Shown: one piece after another, positions 62,107-64,000 of the stretch
Position numbering within the stretch: position 1 is the stretch's first letter
Layout: each line of letters begins with the position of its first letter
Origin: a bacterium 1XD42-54
Lineage (GTDB): Bacteria; Bacillota; Clostridia; Lachnospirales; Lachnospiraceae
Direction of reading: 5' to 3'
DNA: 64,000 nucleotides
NCBI GenBank assembly: GCA_003612585.1
Contig: RAZH01000001.1
Span: forward strand, 62,001 to 126,000
Position numbers and translations under genes: made by a program
Notes under the pieces: generated by a model
What the model saw: the letters and a program-made list of their open reading frames with translations, nothing else
Told to the model about the DNA's origin: nothing
Database searches by the model: none

Positions 62107-62455
62107 CGCATACCGCCTCCTTTCCCTGTCCTGGTTTGTATTCCATTCCTGCCTCCGTGTCTTTTTCGGATGCCGGAACCTGCTCCGTTTGTACCTTTTC
62201 TTCCGGTTCTTCGTCTTCCTTCACCATGGCGTGAATCTTCTTCAGTGTCAGAAAAAACAGCACGCTTGTAATTCCGGCGCCGACTGCCGCCTCCGTAATC
62301 GCAAGATCCGGGGACTCCAGCAAAATCCAGATCACAGACATTACAAGACTGTATGACATATAAATCAGGATTGAATTCATCAAATTTTTGGAAAGACTTA
62401 CAGAAACAGCACAGACGACAAGAAAACCAAGTAAAATATATGTAAACACCTGCAT
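62099..62455 (-). CDS. MbhD-like (DUF4040) antiporter subunit
   Basis: 118 residues. Three membrane helices with ILIYMSYSLVMSVIWILLESPDLAITEAAVGAGITSVLFFLTL, the signature of the MbhD/MrpA C-terminal domain, including the conserved acidic DLAITEA. The C-terminal 35 residues are hydrophilic and acidic. As a separate gene it mirrors the archaeal Mbh order, not the fused bacterial MrpA. One base separates it from MnhG. Confidence 0.9.
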   Translation of the reverse strand: MQVFTYILLGFLVVCAVSVSLSKNLMNSILIYMSYSLVMSVIWILLESPDLAITEAAVGAGITSVLFFLTLKKIHAMVKEDEEPEEKVQTEQVPASEKDTEAGMEYKPGQGKEAVCDE

Positions 62456-62456
62456 G

Positions 62457-62840
62457 CTATTCCTCCTTCCCTGCGACCTCTGCCTTTTCAGCCGCGTACG
62501 CTTTTACATCCTGCATGGTCAGCTTCTGATAATGCTTTTCCGGTTCTTCATCCGTCGTCACCTCAAGACGTGCAATCAGATGCGAGGAAGTCGGCGAAGC
62601 AAACCACAGAAAGACAATCACGAAAAACAGTTTCAAAGAGGTAAAATTCCATCCGTTCATCACAATCAGTCCGGCCAGCGAAAATCCTATGCCGAGCGTA
62701 TCCCCCATTGCAGCCGCATGCATACGGTTCAGCACATATTTAAACCGGAAAACACCTACCATCTCAATAACAAAAATAACAAGTCCAAACAGAAGCAAAA
62801 ATGCTCCGGCCAGAAACTGAATCCACTCAATGACCGCCAT
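62457..62840 (-). CDS. mnhG: MnhG/MrpG subunit
   Basis: 127 residues. The MrpG pattern is clear: an N-terminal helix with LLFGLVIFVIEMVGVFRFKYVLNRMHAAAMGDTLGIGFSL, then two further helices and a hydrophilic tail. AAAGGAGGAG precedes the start. It overlaps mnhF by 14 bases. Confidence 0.93.
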   Translation of the reverse strand: MAVIEWIQFLAGAFLLLFGLVIFVIEMVGVFRFKYVLNRMHAAAMGDTLGIGFSLAGLIVMNGWNFTSLKLFFVIVFLWFASPTSSHLIARLEVTTDEEPEKHYQKLTMQDVKAYAAEKAEVAGKEE

Positions 62841-63159
62841 TTTTTTTCTCCTCCTTTTCCTTTCGTTCCAGGTATACGCCCATATATACTTTGGTTAATA
62901 CAATGACAGCGAGAAAACTGATCATCGCATAAATCAGACAGATATCGGCCAGATATCCCTCCTGCAACATCAGCGCCAGAATGGCAATGATGACCATAAC
63001 CATGGTTCCCATCATATTGACTGCCACAATCCGGTCTGCAATCCGCGGACCGATAATCGCACGAATCAGACAGAGCATTAACATTAGAGCCAAAAATACC
63101 AGAACAACTGCAAAAAGTCCGTGATACGCCTGCGCAAGGCCCGGTATTCCATTTCCCAT
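62827..63159 (-). CDS. mnhF: MnhF/MrpF subunit
   Basis: 110 residues with three membrane segments. The MrpF signature LIRAIIGPRIADRIVAVNMMG lies at about 36-56, followed by DICLIYAMISFLAVIVLTKV. An N-terminal extension of about 12 residues is normal. It lies 14 bases after mnhE, with AGGGAGG upstream of the ATG. Confidence 0.93.
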   Translation of the reverse strand: MGNGIPGLAQAYHGLFAVVLVFLALMLMLCLIRAIIGPRIADRIVAVNMMGTMVMVIIAILALMLQEGYLADICLIYAMISFLAVIVLTKVYMGVYLERKEKEEKKNGGH

Positions 63160-63173
63160 TTTTCTAACCTCCC

Positions 63174-63635
63174 TTACTTCTGTTCCAGCTTTGAAAGCAT
63201 TTCGACAAACACTGAATCGTCCATTCCCTCAGCCAGCCCCACATCCAGACAGTGCACCACATACTCAGATTCCTCTAAGGCCACTGTAATCGTACCGGGA
63301 GTCAGCGTAATTGCATTTGCCAGGAACGCCCGACCTGTCGGTGTTTTCATATCAGACTGAAAACTGACCAGCACGGGCTCCAGCTCTTCACGTTCTGAAA
63401 GAATCATATGCATAACAGCAAAATTCGCTTTCACAATTTCCAAGCCCAGAACAATCACATACTTTCCGAACCCGAGGCTCTTTCGGAGCACATTTTTTTC
63501 CTTTTCCAGACTGTAATCCATAAATTTGCAGGTAAATGCAAACATAAGCGCTGCAATCACAACCCCGAACAGACAGATTTCCAGAGTAATCTGTCCGTTA
63601 AAAATAACCCATAGCACAAAATACAACAGATACAT
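63174..63635 (-). CDS. mnhE: MnhE/MrpE subunit
   Basis: 153 residues, with two or more hydrophobic segments at the N-terminus and then the MrpE soluble part (FQSDMKTPTGRAFLANAITLTPGTITVALEESEYVVHCLD), a well-known family signature. First Mrp gene of the operon, only 11 bases downstream of the aspartate kinase stop, with GGGAGGA in that gap. No promoter is possible within the gap, so transcription comes through the kinase gene. Confidence 0.94.
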   Translation of the reverse strand: MYLLYFVLWVIFNGQITLEICLFGVVIAALMFAFTCKFMDYSLEKEKNVLRKSLGFGKYVIVLGLEIVKANFAVMHMILSEREELEPVLVSFQSDMKTPTGRAFLANAITLTPGTITVALEESEYVVHCLDVGLAEGMDDSVFVEMLSKLEQK

Positions 63636-63646
63636 ACTTTTCCTCC

Positions 63647-64000
63647 CTATTCCACCAGTGCGTCATAAAGTGCCCGTATGGCTGTCTCAAAATCCTGATT
63701 GGAAACGCCGATCGTACAATTAATCTCATTTGACCCCATGTCAATCATTTTAATATTGACCCCTGCCATTCCAAGTGCAGTAAAAAACCGCGCCGCAATA
63801 CCACTTTGAGATCGCATCCCCTTTCCGACCACTGTGACAAGCGCCATGTCCTCATCCACAGTGATCTTATCCGGCTGCAACAGCCTTCTAAGGGAATCCA
63901 TAAGCGCTTCCTTCTTTCTATTATATTCCTCCCGCGAAAGAATCACACTGATCGTGTCAATCCCGGAAGGCATATGTTCAAAAGCAATTGCATTCTCCTC
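63647..64000 (-). CDS. aspartate kinase, C-terminal ACT region (5' end off window)
   Basis: The frame is open to the right edge (EENAIAFEHMPSGIDTIS...), so the ATG at 63973 is internal. MPSGIDTISVILS followed by VTVVGKGMRSQSGIAARFFTALGMAGVNIKMIDMGSNEINCTIGV are the tandem ACT domains of aspartokinase, the feedback sites for lysine/threonine in the aspartate pathway. 118 C-terminal codons are visible. The catalytic domain lies beyond the window, so the isozyme cannot be named. Confidence 0.9.
   Translation of the reverse strand, partial: EENAIAFEHMPSGIDTISVILSREEYNRKKEALMDSLRRLLQPDKITVDEDMALVTVVGKGMRSQSGIAARFFTALGMAGVNIKMIDMGSNEINCTIGVSNQDFETAIRALYDALVE

Noticed and set aside
54110-63635. Complex I or energy-converting hydrogenase operon
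   Set aside because: Only antiporter-type membrane subunits are present; there are no NuoB, C, D, H or I-like or NiFe hydrogenase genes in view.

Overview
The window reads as chromosomal DNA of a spore-forming, low-to-medium-GC Firmicute, most likely a Clostridia of the Lachnospiraceae type. Pointers are an alpha/beta-type small acid-soluble spore protein gene, AddAB instead of RecBCD, a valine T-box, a whiA-rapZ-murB cluster with a Crh/HPr-like gene, strong GGAGG ribosome binding sites, and YesM/YesN-type two-component systems. The genus cannot be fixed from sequence reading alone. Most genes lie on the minus strand.

Layout. 1-5.6 kb: a partial solute-binding protein gene, tRNA-Ala(GGC), a small membrane protein, then a minus-strand run of GNAT, AlkD-like, AzlC, AzlD and a nucleotidyltransferase. 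5.7-20.1 kb: a long minus-strand gene train addB, addA, a YfhO-aminotransferase fusion, murB, rapZ, whiA and an HPr/Crh-like gene, tightly spaced or overlapping. 20.2-22 kb: a 133-bp tandem repeat array, a small unknown gene and a broken Rpn-family nuclease gene. 22-30.4 kb: valS with its T-box, a MarR-DegV pair, and an IbrA-IbrB-PepF operon. 30.5-35.7 kb: a BMP-type nucleoside ABC importer under a guanine-class purine riboswitch. 36-40.4 kb: hemolysin III family gene, a spore protein gene overlapping holA, and a PadR-DUF1700-DUF4097-PspC operon.

40.6-54 kb is the most individual part: three secreted type-B carboxylesterase genes interleaved with two complete YesM/YesN-like signalling systems. 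One is a histidine kinase and response regulator pair split around two esterase genes. The other is a three-gene set (response regulator, membrane-anchored sugar-binding-like protein, histidine kinase) directly downstream of the third esterase. This looks like an extracellular ester-sensing and hydrolysing locus, a functional reading that is inference.

54-64 kb: a ten-gene Mrp/Mbh-type cation/proton antiporter operon in the order E-F-G-MbhD-(MbhE+B)-C-D followed by three further NuoL/M/N-like subunits, with no hydrogenase or other redox subunit in view. It starts 11 bases after an aspartate kinase gene that runs off the right edge.

The least explained structure is a pair of long hairpins (36007-36070 and 46044-46117). 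Their stems differ in sequence but pair, while their roughly 30-nt loop is nearly identical. Both lie in the 5' leaders of genes on the same strand (a hemolysin III family gene and a histidine kinase gene). This is a candidate structured RNA or mobile hairpin family.
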